In this document: piece after piece, positions 25,155-33,801 of the stretch
Position numbering within the stretch: position 1 is the first letter of the stretch
How the letters are laid out: each line of letters starts with the position of its first letter
Assembly (NCBI RefSeq): GCF_014852685.1
Contig: NZ_JACZDF010000002.1
Coordinates: 1 to 64,000 of the forward strand
DNA from: Flavimobilis rhizosphaerae
Lineage (GTDB): Bacteria > Actinomycetota > Actinomycetes > Actinomycetales > Cellulomonadaceae
DNA length: 64,000 bases
Direction of reading: 5' to 3'
The notes under the pieces: model-generated
The model's input: only the letters and a program-made list of their open reading frames with translations
Database searches by the model: none
Told to the model about the DNA's origin: nothing
Program-made: the position numbers and the translations under genes

Positions 25155-26129
25155 ATGTCCACCACCTACCTCACCGTCCGGCAGCGCGCCTCGAAGCTCG
25201 GCTCGGCGTTCGCGATGTTCCGCAACGCGAAGTCGATCGCGGGCCTCGCGATCCTCATGGCGTTCGTCCTCGTCGCGATCTTCGCCGAGCAGCTTGCCCC
25301 GTTCTCTCCCACACAGATCAACCCGCGGGCGCGCCTGCAGCCGCCGTCGGCCGAGCACTGGCTCGGCACGACGCACCTCGGCGAGGACGTCCTCAGCCAG
25401 GTCATCTACGGCACGCGGGGCGTCGTCATCGTCGGGGCGCTCACCGCGCTCATCGCGATGACCATCGCGATCGTCGTCGGCGTCCTCGCCGGCTACCTCT
25501 CGGGCTGGCGGTCCGAGGCGCTCTCCGCGCTCGCGAACGTCTTCCTCGTCATCCCCGGCATCCCCATCCTCATCATCATCGCCTCGCAGTTCACCAACCC
25601 GCCGTTGTGGCTCATCGCCGCAGTCCTCGGACTCCTCGGCTGGGGGTGGGGTGCACGCGTCCTGAGGGCGCAGACGATGTCGCTGCGCAACCGTGACTTC
25701 GTCCAGGCGGCGAAGCTCAACGGTGAGCGGCTCCACCGGATCATCGGCGTCGAGATGCTGCCGAACCTCATGGCGATCATCGCCTCGTCGTTCGTCGGCT
25801 CGGTCACGGCGGCCATCCTCGGCCTCACGACCCTCTCGTACATCGGCGTCATCCCGGTGAACGCCTACAACTGGGGCACGATCCTCAACTGGGCGTCGGC
25901 CCAGGGAGCCTTCGTCCAGAACCAGTGGTGGTGGTACCTGCCGCCCGGCCTGTGCATCGCCGCGATCGGCGTGGCACTCGCACTGCTGAACTTCGGCATC
26001 GACGAGTACGTCAACCCGCGTCTGCGGTCGGCGGGCGAACGTGCCCGCGCCATGAAGAAGAAGGGGCTTGACGTCACCAACGCCGTGACGGTCGTCCGCG
26101 CCCACCAGACCTCGACGGAGAACCAGTGA
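25155..26129 (+). CDS. ABC transporter permease (DppC-like)
   Basis: The 324-residue permease has six membrane helices with the DppC/OppC layout, including the early LGTTHLGEDVLSQVIYGTRG segment and the EAA loop RNRDFVQAAKLNGERLHRIIGVEMLPNLM. A GGAGGCCTGACCG site precedes the ATG. Its stop overlaps the beta-glucosidase start by 4 bp, which ties uptake and hydrolysis together in one mRNA. Confidence 0.92.
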   Translation: MSTTYLTVRQRASKLGSAFAMFRNAKSIAGLAILMAFVLVAIFAEQLAPFSPTQINPRARLQPPSAEHWLGTTHLGEDVLSQVIYGTRGVVIVGALTALIAMTIAIVVGVLAGYLSGWRSEALSALANVFLVIPGIPILIIIASQFTNPPLWLIAAVLGLLGWGWGARVLRAQTMSLRNRDFVQAAKLNGERLHRIIGVEMLPNLMAIIASSFVGSVTAAILGLTTLSYIGVIPVNAYNWGTILNWASAQGAFVQNQWWWYLPPGLCIAAIGVALALLNFGIDEYVNPRLRSAGERARAMKKKGLDVTNAVTVVRAHQTSTENQ

Positions 26130-28360
26130 CCATGGAGCCCTACCTCAACCCCGATCTGCGGGTCGCCGACCGTGTCGCCGACCTCCTGGGCCGCATGACG
26201 GTCGAGGAGAAGGTCGGCCAGATGATGCAGCTCGACGCCCGCGACGGCGTCCGGGAGCACATCCTCGACAAGCACGTCGGCTCGATCCTCCACACCTCGC
26301 CCGAGCGCGTCCGGGAGGCGCACGACCTCACCGCGCAGACGCGGCTGAGGATCCCGCTGCTCGTCGGCGAGGACGTCATCCACGGCCACTCGTTCTACGA
26401 GGGCGCGACGATCTACCCGACGCAGCTCGGCATGGCTGCGTCCTGGGACGCGGAGCTCATCGAGCGCATGGCGCGCGCGACGGCCGTCGAGGCCGCAGCC
26501 ACCGGCATGCACTGGACGTTCTCACCCGTGCTGTGCATCGCCCGTGACCTGCGCTGGGGCCGCGTCGACGAGACCTTCGGTGAGGACCCGTTCCTCATCG
26601 GTGAGCTCGCGTCCGCGATGGTCCGCGGCTACCAGGGAGAGGGCCTCACCGACGAGACCGCGATCCTCGCGACTGCCAAGCACTTCGCCGGATACTCCGA
26701 GACGCAGGGCGGGCGCGACGCGTCCGAGGCCGACATCTCGCGCCGCAAGCTGCGCTCGTGGTTCCTGCCGCCGTTCGAGCGGGTCGCGCGCGAGGGCTGC
26801 CGGACGTTCATGCTCGGCTACCAGACGACGGACGGCGTGCCGATCACGGTCAACGACTGGCTCCTCACCGACGTGCTGCGCGGCGAGTGGGACTACACCG
26901 GCATGCTCATCACCGACTGGGACAACGTCGGCCGCATGGTGTGGGAGCAGAAGGTCCAACCCGACCTCGCGCACGCGGCTGCGGCCGCCGTCAAGGCCGG
27001 CAACGACATGGTGATGACGACGCCCGGCTTCTACGAGGGGGCGCTCGACGCGATCGCACAGGGCCTGCTCGAGGAGAAGGACCTTGACGCGGCCGTCGCG
27101 CGCATCCTCACCCTGAAGTTCGAGCTCGGGCTGTTCGAGAACCCGCGGCGCCCGTCCGATGAGCGCATCGAGGCCGTCATCGGCTCGCACGCCGACCTCA
27201 ACCTCGAGGTCGCGCGCAGGTCGCTCGTGCTCCTCGAGAACGACGGCACGCTCCCGCTCGCCGCGGACGCGCCCGCCCGCATCGCGGTCGTCGGCCCCCT
27301 CGCAGACGACGCGCAGACGCAGCTCGGAGACTGGGCCGGGTCGTCGGGGCAGGTCAACTGGCTGCCCGACGGCCACCCGCGCGAGATGATCACGACCGTC
27401 CTCGACGGGCTGCGGGCGCTCGCCCCCGCGGGCTCCGACGTCACGTACGTCCGGGGCGCGGACATCCTCGAGCTCGTCCCCAACCCCGCGGGTGCGACGT
27501 TCCCTGACGGGCAGCCGCGTCCGCCCGTCGTCGCGTCCGCACCGGTCGACGAGGCGGAGCTCGCCGCGGCGGTCGCTGCGGCCGAGGCGTCTGACGTCGT
27601 CGTCGCGGTCGTCGGCGACCGCATCGAGCTCGTCGGTGAGGGCCGCTCGACGGCGACGCTCGAGCTCATCGGAGGTCAGGTCGCGCTGCTCGACGCGGTC
27701 ATCGCGACGGGCAAGCCCGTCGTCGTCGTGCTTCTTGCGAGCAAGCCGCTCGTCCTGCCGCCGTCGGTCGCGGACGCGGCTGCGGTCGTGTGGGCGGCGA
27801 GCCCGGGCATGCAGGGTGGGCGTGCGCTCGCTGAGATCGTCTACGGACTCACGGAGCCGTCGGGCCGCCTGCCGATCACGTTCGCGCGGCACGTCGGGCA
27901 GCAACCGACGTACTACAACCAGATCCGTGGCCAGCACGGTGACCGGTACGCGGACCTCACGCAGTCGCCTGCCTGGGCATTCGGCGAGGGCCTCTCGTAT
28001 ACGACGGTCGAGTACTCCGACCTCGTCGTCGAGACGCCCGTGGTGTCCGCGTCCGACGCCGTGCGGGCGCGGGTGACGCTCACGAACACCGGTGCGCGGC
28101 CGTCGCTCGAGACGGTCCAGGTGTACGTGTCCGACGTCGTCACGTCGGTGAGCTGGGCGGACAAGGAGCTCAAGGGCTACCGCCAGGTGTCGGTCGCTCC
28201 GGGAGAGTCCGTCGTCGTCGAGCTCGAGATCCCCGCGTCGGCGTGCACGATCGTCGACGCCGACGGCCGGCGGATCGTCGAGCCGGGCGCGTTCGAGCTG
28301 CTCGTCGGCCCGTCGTCGCGTGACGAGGTGCTGCTGCGTGCCGACTTCACGGTGAAGTAG
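26126..28360 (+). CDS. bglX: Glycoside hydrolase family 3 beta-glucosidase
   Basis: The 744-residue enzyme should split beta-linked glucosides in the cytoplasm, since no signal peptide is present. The (beta/alpha)8 domain has the KHFAGY motif near 185 and the nucleophile aspartate at about 264 in LITDWDNV. The second alpha/beta domain and a C-terminal fibronectin-III-like domain (near 640-744) follow, as in BglX-type proteins. The GTG at 26126 overlaps the permease stop and has GGAG 5 bp upstream; the ATG two codons later is possible. As the last gene of an ABC operon it suggests import of intact cello- or related beta-oligosaccharides. Confidence 0.93.
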   Translation: MTMEPYLNPDLRVADRVADLLGRMTVEEKVGQMMQLDARDGVREHILDKHVGSILHTSPERVREAHDLTAQTRLRIPLLVGEDVIHGHSFYEGATIYPTQLGMAASWDAELIERMARATAVEAAATGMHWTFSPVLCIARDLRWGRVDETFGEDPFLIGELASAMVRGYQGEGLTDETAILATAKHFAGYSETQGGRDASEADISRRKLRSWFLPPFERVAREGCRTFMLGYQTTDGVPITVNDWLLTDVLRGEWDYTGMLITDWDNVGRMVWEQKVQPDLAHAAAAAVKAGNDMVMTTPGFYEGALDAIAQGLLEEKDLDAAVARILTLKFELGLFENPRRPSDERIEAVIGSHADLNLEVARRSLVLLENDGTLPLAADAPARIAVVGPLADDAQTQLGDWAGSSGQVNWLPDGHPREMITTVLDGLRALAPAGSDVTYVRGADILELVPNPAGATFPDGQPRPPVVASAPVDEAELAAAVAAAEASDVVVAVVGDRIELVGEGRSTATLELIGGQVALLDAVIATGKPVVVVLLASKPLVLPPSVADAAAVVWAASPGMQGGRALAEIVYGLTEPSGRLPITFARHVGQQPTYYNQIRGQHGDRYADLTQSPAWAFGEGLSYTTVEYSDLVVETPVVSASDAVRARVTLTNTGARPSLETVQVYVSDVVTSVSWADKELKGYRQVSVAPGESVVVELEIPASACTIVDADGRRIVEPGAFELLVGPSSRDEVLLRADFTVK

Positions 28361-28371
28361 CCCCCCACGTC

Positions 28372-28412
28372 AAGGCCCTCCCCCCAGCACCCCCGGCTGG
28401 CGGGAGGGCCTT
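28372..28412 (+). terminator. Terminator after the GH3 operon
   Basis: AAGGCCCTCCC (28372-28382) pairs with GGGAGGGCCTT (28402-28412), 12 bp after the bglX stop. Confidence 0.85.
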
Positions 28413-28420
28413 GCTGTGTC

Positions 28421-28470
28421 CGACTCGTCGTGCTGGAGCCCGTCGGAGTGCGCCGGGGGCCTGCGAGTCG
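28421..28470. repeat. Dispersed hairpin element, family 2, copy B
   Basis: It begins CGACTCGT and ends CGAGTCG, with GGAGC and GGGGCCT blocks shared in order with 17933-17982. It follows the bglX terminator by 8 bp. Confidence 0.55.
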
Positions 28471-28529
28471 GGGAGGGGCGGGCCGTGCTCGACCGGCACG
28501 CTGCGCTTGCTGCACCCGCCGGGCAGAGC

Positions 28530-28574
28530 AAAAGACCCTCCGACCTCAGCGTTCCCGCTGGTCGGAGGGTCTTT
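28530..28574 (-). terminator. Terminator of the tRNA-Pro transcript
   Basis: AAAGACCCTCCGACC and GGTCGGAGGGTCTTT are exact complements around a 14-nt loop. On the minus strand the stem is followed by a short T-run (TTTTGC). It begins 5 nt after the tRNA 3' end. Confidence 0.85.
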
Positions 28575-28578
28575 CTGG

Positions 28579-28655
<77 letters not shown>

Positions 28656-28748
28656 GTGGTCCGTCCGTGAACGAGCCTCGCCTATGCTATCCGACGCAGT
28701 GCCCCAACACGAAACCGGTGCAACTCTGCGGCTGACGAGCTGGTGGCC

Positions 28749-29675
28749 TCAGCGTGCGACGAGCGTGAGCATCGTCGCCGACGGCCGGCACGCGAACCGG
28801 AATGGCGTGTACGGGCTCGTCCCCACGCCGTTCGACACGTGCAGCCACGCCGAGTCGTGCCCGCCGAACTCGTCCGGGCGAGGGCCCGGCCAGCCGTGCA
28901 GGCCGCTCGCGCGCCCCCGGTCGAGGTCGCAGTTCGTCACGAGCGCCCCGAGGCCCGGGACGCACAGCTGCCCGCCGTGCGTGTGCCCCGCGATGATCGC
29001 CTCGGCGCCGTCGGCGCGCAGGGCGTCGAGAGCGCGCACGTAGGGCGCGTGGACGACCCCGAGGCGCAGGTCGGCGCCGTCGGTCACGGCCGCGTCCGGG
29101 GCTGGCAGGCGGTCACGTGCGATGTGCGGGTCGTCGAGCCCCACGAACGCGACCTCGAGGTCGCCGAGCCGCAGCCGCGCACGCGCGTTGTCGAGATCCA
29201 GCCAGCCCGCGTCCGTGAGGCGCGCTGCGAACGCCGCGGTCGGCAGGTCCGGCTCCCGCACGACGTTCGTCTGAGGGCGACGTGACGACGGCATGAGGTA
29301 GCGTGCCGGGCTCTTCGCGAGCGGCGAGAAGTAGTCGTTCGACCCCATGACGAAGACACCCGGGAAGGCCGTGAGCGGCGCGAGCGCAACCATGAGCGGC
29401 TCGAGCGCGTCGACGTGCGCAAAGTTGTCGCCCGTCGTGACGACGAGGTCCGGTTCGAGCTCTGCGAGCGACCGGACCCAGGCGATCTTGCGGTGCTGCG
29501 ACGGCGTGAGGTGAAGGTCGGACGCGTGCAGGACCCGCAGCGGCGACGACCCCGGCGGCAGAACGGGCACGGTGACGTGCCGCACGGCGAACGCCTCGGC
29601 CTCGAGTCGGGCCCACGCGAGCGCGCCCGCCCCCGCGAGCGCCGTGAACCCGACGGCCTTGCGCAGATCAGTCAT
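28749..29675 (-). CDS. Membrane-anchored metallophosphoesterase
   Basis: The 308-residue protein has an N-terminal hydrophobic segment (residues 7-22) and a calcineurin-like phosphoesterase domain with the metal-binding motifs ASDLHL, TGDN, GSND and GHTHGGQ. It resembles YkuE/YaeI-like enzymes that act on lipid-linked phosphates such as UDP-diacylglucosamine or undecaprenyl substrates. Its start lies inside the end of the penicillin-binding protein gene (8-bp overlap), so it is co-translated with a cell-wall synthase. That context favours an envelope role; the substrate is unknown. Confidence 0.88.
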   Translation of the reverse strand: MTDLRKAVGFTALAGAGALAWARLEAEAFAVRHVTVPVLPPGSSPLRVLHASDLHLTPSQHRKIAWVRSLAELEPDLVVTTGDNFAHVDALEPLMVALAPLTAFPGVFVMGSNDYFSPLAKSPARYLMPSSRRPQTNVVREPDLPTAAFAARLTDAGWLDLDNARARLRLGDLEVAFVGLDDPHIARDRLPAPDAAVTDGADLRLGVVHAPYVRALDALRADGAEAIIAGHTHGGQLCVPGLGALVTNCDLDRGRASGLHGWPGPRPDEFGGHDSAWLHVSNGVGTSPYTPFRFACRPSATMLTLVAR

Positions 29676-32127
29676 CGGTGTCGGTATTCCCTCGGCCCGG
29701 CCGCGAAGGTCGTTCCTTCTTCTTGTCCTTCTTCTTGTCCTTCTCGTCGTCCCCGTCGTCGTCCCCGTCGTCGTCCACGTCGGTCCGCACAGGCTCGCCG
29801 CTCGAGATGTTCAGGGTGATCGTCGAGCCCGCCGTCGTCGTGCCGGACGGGTTCGTGTTCGCGACGGTGCCGCGCGGGTAGGACGACGGCACCTGCGCCG
29901 GGTTGACGACGACCGAGAACCCTGCCTCGTTGAGGATTCTCGTCGCGTCCGCGACCGAGCGCCCGCCGACCCACGGGACGGGCACGCGCTCGCCGTAGAT
30001 CGTCTTCGTCGTCGGGTCCGGGAAGGCCACGTTCGGCTTGCCCTCGAGGGCTCGGTCCATGAACCGCTTCCACGTCGGCGCGGCGAGCGTCGAGCCGTAG
30101 ACGTACGAGTACGGGACACCGTTGATGCGGATGTACTGCATCGACGTGTCACGGTCGGGGTTGCCGATCCACACGGCGGTCGCGAGCTGGGGCGTGTAGC
30201 CGATGAACCACGTGTGACGGTTGAGCTGGGCCGTCCCCGTCTTGCCAGCGGCGACGCGACCGCCGGCGAGACGAGCGCGCGTCGCGCCACCCTCGGTGAG
30301 GACCTTCTGCAACGCGTACGTGACGCCGTTGGCGACCTCGGCGTCGAGCGTCGTCCGGCAGTTCGCCTGCGGCACGGGAAGTTCCTCGCCCGAAGCCGTG
30401 AGGATCTGCGTGATCGCGACCGGGTCGCAGTACGTGCCGCCCGACGCGAACGTCGCGTACGCGTTCGCCATCGCGAGCGGCGACGTGTTCTGGGTGCCGA
30501 GCGTCATCGACGGGGTGACCTCGACGCCGTTGTCGTCCGACGGCGGGTCGTCGCGCTCGAGCGCGAGCGACGGGCGGAACCCGGCGAGGTGCGCCGACTC
30601 GGCGACGCCGCACAGGTCGAGCTGGGACTCCATCGCGACGAACGCCGTGTTGACGGAGAACGCGGTCGCGCGCAGGACGCTCGTCTGCCCGCTCGCGCGA
30701 CCGTCGGAGTTGCCCGGGCCGTACTCACCGACGTAGCGGTAGTTGTCGATGCACGACGCCCGCCACGTCGAGCCCGGCCACATCGTCTTCGTCGCGCTCA
30801 CGGACGCATTGAGGGGCTTCCCCTCACGCAGCCACTCGGTGAGCGTGAACGCCTTGAACGTCGAACCCGCCTGGAACCCGCGCGAGCCACCGTGCTTCTG
30901 GTCGGTGTTGTAGTTGACCGACGTCTTGCCCGGGCCGACGGCCTCCGGGTCGGCGACGTACGTGCGGTTCTGCGCCATCGCGAGAATCTTGCCCGTGCCG
31001 GGCTCGACGACGGACATCGCGGTGCCGAGGCCCGAGGCGTCCTTCGTCGGGATCGTGTTACGCAGCTCCTTGTTCGCGATCTTCTGGAGGTCGAGGTCGA
31101 TCGTCGTGTGGATCTCGAGGCCGCCGCGGTAGAGGAGATCGTCGCGCTCGGACTGCGTCGTGCCGAACGCCTCGTTGCTGAGGAGGACCTTCGTGACGTA
31201 GTCGCAGAAGTACGCGGCGCCGCCCGCAGCCTCGCAGTTGCGCTTCGTCGGCGTGATCTTCAGGGTGTCTGCGATCTTCAGCGCGCGGGCCTCGTCGTAC
31301 TCGGCCTTGGTGATGTACCCCTGCGTGTACATCTCGCGGAGCACGATGTTGCGGCGGGCCTCAGCGTTCTCCGGGTTGCGCTCCGGGTCGTACTTCGCGG
31401 GGGCCTTCGTGATGCCGGCGATCGTCGCGGCCTGCACGGGCGTGAGCTCCGCGGCCGACGTGCCGAAGTAGTAGCTCGCGGCGGCCTCGACGCCGTAGAC
31501 GGAGACGCCGAACTGGGCGATGTTGAGGTACGCCTCGAGAATCTCGAGCTTCGACATGCGGTCCTCGATCGCGATCGCGAGCTTCGCCTCACGGAGCTTG
31601 CGCTCGTTCGTGCCCTCGCGCGCGGCCGCGACACCGAGCTTGTCCCCCCGCCGGTTCGCCTCCTCGATGAGCACGTTCTTCACGTACTGCTGCGTGAGCG
31701 TCGACGCGCCCTGTTTGCTGCCCGTCGTCGCGTTGAGGACGAGCGCACGCGCCATGCCCTCGACGTCGACGCCGCCGTGCGCGAAGAAGCGCTTGTCCTC
31801 GATCGCGATGACGGCGTTCTGCATGGCCATGGAGATCTCGTCGAGGTCGACGACCGTGCGGTTCTCCGCGTAGAACGTCGCAAGCAGCTTGCCGTTCGCC
31901 GCATAGATGTGCGACGCCTGGGACGGTTCACCAGGCTCGAGTTCCGTCGGCAGCTCGTCGAAGAGTTTCGTCGCGGTGTTCGTCATCGCGCTCGCGCCCG
32001 CGGCGGCGGGCAGGACGAGGCCAGCCGTGAGCAGGCCGCCGACCCCGGCGAGGAGCACGAAGGTCACGAGAAGACCAAGAGCCTGGAGGACGGTGACCTG
32101 ACGGGCGGCAGGGCGCGTGGCAGACAT
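29668..32127 (-). CDS. Class A penicillin-binding protein with PASTA domain
   Basis: The 819-residue bifunctional enzyme polymerises and cross-links peptidoglycan outside the membrane. One membrane helix lies at about 13-38. The GT51 glycosyltransferase domain has the catalytic glutamate E110 in IEDKRFF. The transpeptidase domain has STFK with S422, SVN near 491 and KTG near 629. A PASTA domain covers about 715-785. The C-terminal tail is unusual: an aspartate-rich run, then a lysine-rich run (DKKKDKKKE), then a short acidic end. It is co-translated with the downstream metallophosphoesterase. Confidence 0.95.
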   Translation of the reverse strand: MSATRPAARQVTVLQALGLLVTFVLLAGVGGLLTAGLVLPAAAGASAMTNTATKLFDELPTELEPGEPSQASHIYAANGKLLATFYAENRTVVDLDEISMAMQNAVIAIEDKRFFAHGGVDVEGMARALVLNATTGSKQGASTLTQQYVKNVLIEEANRRGDKLGVAAAREGTNERKLREAKLAIAIEDRMSKLEILEAYLNIAQFGVSVYGVEAAASYYFGTSAAELTPVQAATIAGITKAPAKYDPERNPENAEARRNIVLREMYTQGYITKAEYDEARALKIADTLKITPTKRNCEAAGGAAYFCDYVTKVLLSNEAFGTTQSERDDLLYRGGLEIHTTIDLDLQKIANKELRNTIPTKDASGLGTAMSVVEPGTGKILAMAQNRTYVADPEAVGPGKTSVNYNTDQKHGGSRGFQAGSTFKAFTLTEWLREGKPLNASVSATKTMWPGSTWRASCIDNYRYVGEYGPGNSDGRASGQTSVLRATAFSVNTAFVAMESQLDLCGVAESAHLAGFRPSLALERDDPPSDDNGVEVTPSMTLGTQNTSPLAMANAYATFASGGTYCDPVAITQILTASGEELPVPQANCRTTLDAEVANGVTYALQKVLTEGGATRARLAGGRVAAGKTGTAQLNRHTWFIGYTPQLATAVWIGNPDRDTSMQYIRINGVPYSYVYGSTLAAPTWKRFMDRALEGKPNVAFPDPTTKTIYGERVPVPWVGGRSVADATRILNEAGFSVVVNPAQVPSSYPRGTVANTNPSGTTTAGSTITLNISSGEPVRTDVDDDGDDDGDDEKDKKKDKKKERPSRPGRGNTDTDD

Positions 32128-32232
32128 GCTTCCCAGGGTAGTGGTCCTGGCTGGGAGGACCCGGCCGGGACGGTGAGGATCGTGTGCACGACGCCCGTGC
32201 GGTGCATCACGGTGGACGCTGGCCGTCAGCCC

Positions 32233-32267
32233 GTGACCGTCGGGCGGGTGCGGGCTACGCTCCTCGC
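32233..32267 (+). promoter_or_regulatory. Leaderless-type promoter of the DUF4177-like gene
   Basis: GTGACC (32233-32238) and TACGCT (32256-32261) are 17 bp apart, and the ATG at 32268 follows 6 nt later. Confidence 0.6.
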
Positions 32268-32435
32268 ATGGTCACCACGTGGGAGTACGCAACCGTTCCT
32301 GTCCTCATCCACGCGACGAAGGCGATCCTCGACAACTGGGGCTCGGACGGCTGGGAGCTCGTCCAGATCGTCCCCGGGCCCGCGGGCAACGAGAACGTCG
32401 TCGCGTACTTCAAGCGCCCGACGGGCGAGAAGTGA
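32268..32435 (+). CDS. Small DUF4177-like protein
   Basis: The 55-residue soluble protein reads as a compact domain with WEYATVP and DGWELVQIVPG segments, which are typical of DUF4177 proteins. It contains no membrane helix and no cysteines. It overlaps the RidA-family gene by 4 bp, so the two are co-expressed. Function unknown. Confidence 0.8.
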   Translation: MVTTWEYATVPVLIHATKAILDNWGSDGWELVQIVPGPAGNENVVAYFKRPTGEK

Positions 32436-32905
32436 GCGGGCGCGTCCTCGCGCGCCTCGCCGAGCTCGGCCTCGACCTGCCTCCGGTCGCGGCGCCGGTC
32501 GCGGCGTACGTGCCCGCGGTGCGGACGGGGAACCTCGTCCACACGTCGGGCCAGCTGCCGTTCGTCGACGGGGCGCTCTCCGTGACGGGCAAGGTCGGCA
32601 CCGAGGAAGGTGACGTCGCGCCCGACGTCGCTGCGGGGCTCGCGCGCACGGCTGTGCTCAACGCGCTCGCGGCGGTCGCGGACCTCGTCGGCGACCTCGA
32701 CAGCATCGTGCGGGTCGTCAAGGTCGTCGGGTTCGTCGCGTCGCGCCCGGACTTCACGGGGCAGCCCGCCGTCATCAACGGTGCGAGCACGTTCCTCGGT
32801 GAGCTGCTCGGCGACGCGGGGGTCCATGCGCGCTCCGCGGTCGGGGTCGCGGTCCTGCCGCTCGACTCGCCCGTCGAGGTCGAGCTCGTCGTCGAGGTCG
32901 CCTGA
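32432..32905 (+). CDS. RidA/YjgF-family protein
   Basis: The 157-residue protein belongs to the RidA/YjgF/UK114 superfamily, whose founding members deaminate reactive enamine/imine intermediates. This one is the longer subgroup with VRTGNLVHTSGQLPFVDG near residue 30 and the C-terminal VHARSAVGVAVLPLDSPVEVELVVEV strand region. The catalytic arginine of the active RidA subgroup, usually in an R-x-C-V or R-x-A-V setting, appears here as HARSAVGV, so activity is plausible. The GTG start overlaps the preceding stop codon. Confidence 0.88.
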   Translation: MSGRVLARLAELGLDLPPVAAPVAAYVPAVRTGNLVHTSGQLPFVDGALSVTGKVGTEEGDVAPDVAAGLARTAVLNALAAVADLVGDLDSIVRVVKVVGFVASRPDFTGQPAVINGASTFLGELLGDAGVHARSAVGVAVLPLDSPVEVELVVEVA

Positions 32906-32920
32906 CCCGAGCGCACACCT

Positions 32921-32977
32921 CCCGACGGATCGACGGCTTCTGCCCATCCGATAGTCGGAAGCCGTCAATCCGTCGGG
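32921..32977. repeat. Dispersed palindromic element, family 1, copy 2
   Basis: Twenty-base arms (32921-32940 and 32958-32977) pair with a single mismatch. The outer sequence CGACGGATYGACGGCTTC matches the arm of copy 1 at 19794. It follows the ridA gene by 15 bp. Confidence 0.8.
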
Positions 32978-33002
32978 AAGAGGCGACGGCAGGGGCGACG
33001 AC

Positions 33003-33036
33003 GGGAGGGCGCCCACCTCGTGGTGGGCGCCCTCCC
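33003..33036. terminator. Shared terminator between ridA and crp
   Basis: Fifteen-base arms (GGGAGGGCGCCCACC and its complement) close a 4-nt loop between two converging genes. No T-tract is present. Confidence 0.75.
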
Positions 33037-33071
33037 GGACGAACGGGCTCGCGTCGGCGAGCCAGCGGGGA

Positions 33072-33749
33072 TCAGCGCGCGCGGCGCTCGAGCCGCGCGA
33101 TATCGAGCAGCACGACCGCACGGCCCTCACGACGCACCCAGCCGCGCGCCGCGAAGTCGGCGAGCGCCTTGTTGACCGTCTCCCGCGACGCGCCGACGAG
33201 CTGCGCAAGCTCCTCCTGCGTGAGGTCGTGCGCGACACGGATGCCGTCGTCCGTCGGGTGACCGAACCGCGTCGAGAGGTCGAGAAGCGCCTTCGCGACA
33301 CGCCCCGGGACGTCGGAGAACACGAGGTCCGCAAGGTTCTCGTTCGTGCGACGCAGACGACGCGCGAGCGCACCGAGGAGGAACTTCGACATGCCCGGGT
33401 GCGTCTGCAGCCAGCGGACGAGGTCCGCGTGCGAGAGCTCCTGGAGCGTCGTGTCCGCGACGGCCGTCGCCGTGAGCGTACGGGGCCCCGGGTCGAACAG
33501 CGAGAGCTCGCCGAACATCTCGCCCGGGCCGAGGACGGCCATGAGGTTCTCGCGGCCGTCCGACGAGCGGCGACCCAGCTTCACCTTGCCGTCGGAGATG
33601 ACATAGAGCCTGTCGCCACGTTCACCCTCGTTGAACAGCGTCTCGCCGCGCGTGAGGTGGACAGGGGTGAGTGCGTCGAGAAGCGGCTGCGCCTCCTGCG
33701 GGTCGAGTCCCGCGAAGAGGGGAGCGGAGAGGATGACGGCGTCGTCCAC
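33072..33749 (-). CDS. crp: Crp/Fnr-family transcriptional regulator (GlxR-like)
   Basis: The 225-residue regulator has an N-terminal cyclic-nucleotide-binding barrel (GDRLYVISDGKVKLGRR, then the phosphate-binding-cassette-like GEMFGELSLFDPGPRTLTATA) and a C-terminal winged helix (LTQEELAQLVGASRETVNKALADFAARGWVRR). This is the global Crp/GlxR type of actinobacteria, beside nth as often seen. I prefer the GTG at 33749, which has GGGACA upstream; an earlier in-frame start at 33788 would add 13 residues. A TGTGT-N6-ACACA palindrome just upstream may be its own binding site. Confidence 0.9.
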   Translation of the reverse strand: MDDAVILSAPLFAGLDPQEAQPLLDALTPVHLTRGETLFNEGERGDRLYVISDGKVKLGRRSSDGRENLMAVLGPGEMFGELSLFDPGPRTLTATAVADTTLQELSHADLVRWLQTHPGMSKFLLGALARRLRRTNENLADLVFSDVPGRVAKALLDLSTRFGHPTDDGIRVAHDLTQEELAQLVGASRETVNKALADFAARGWVRREGRAVVLLDIARLERRAR

Positions 33750-33773
33750 GGTTCTGTCCCATCGGGTCGGTGT

Positions 33774-33789
33774 TGTGTGCCCCAACACA
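33774..33789. promoter_or_regulatory. Candidate Crp/GlxR site upstream of crp
   Basis: TGTGT and ACACA are separated by 6 bp, the geometry of Crp sites (consensus TGTGA-N6-TCACA). It lies 25 bp upstream of the chosen start, so autoregulation is likely if the site is real. Confidence 0.5.
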
Positions 33790-33801
33790 CACCATCATGC
33801 C

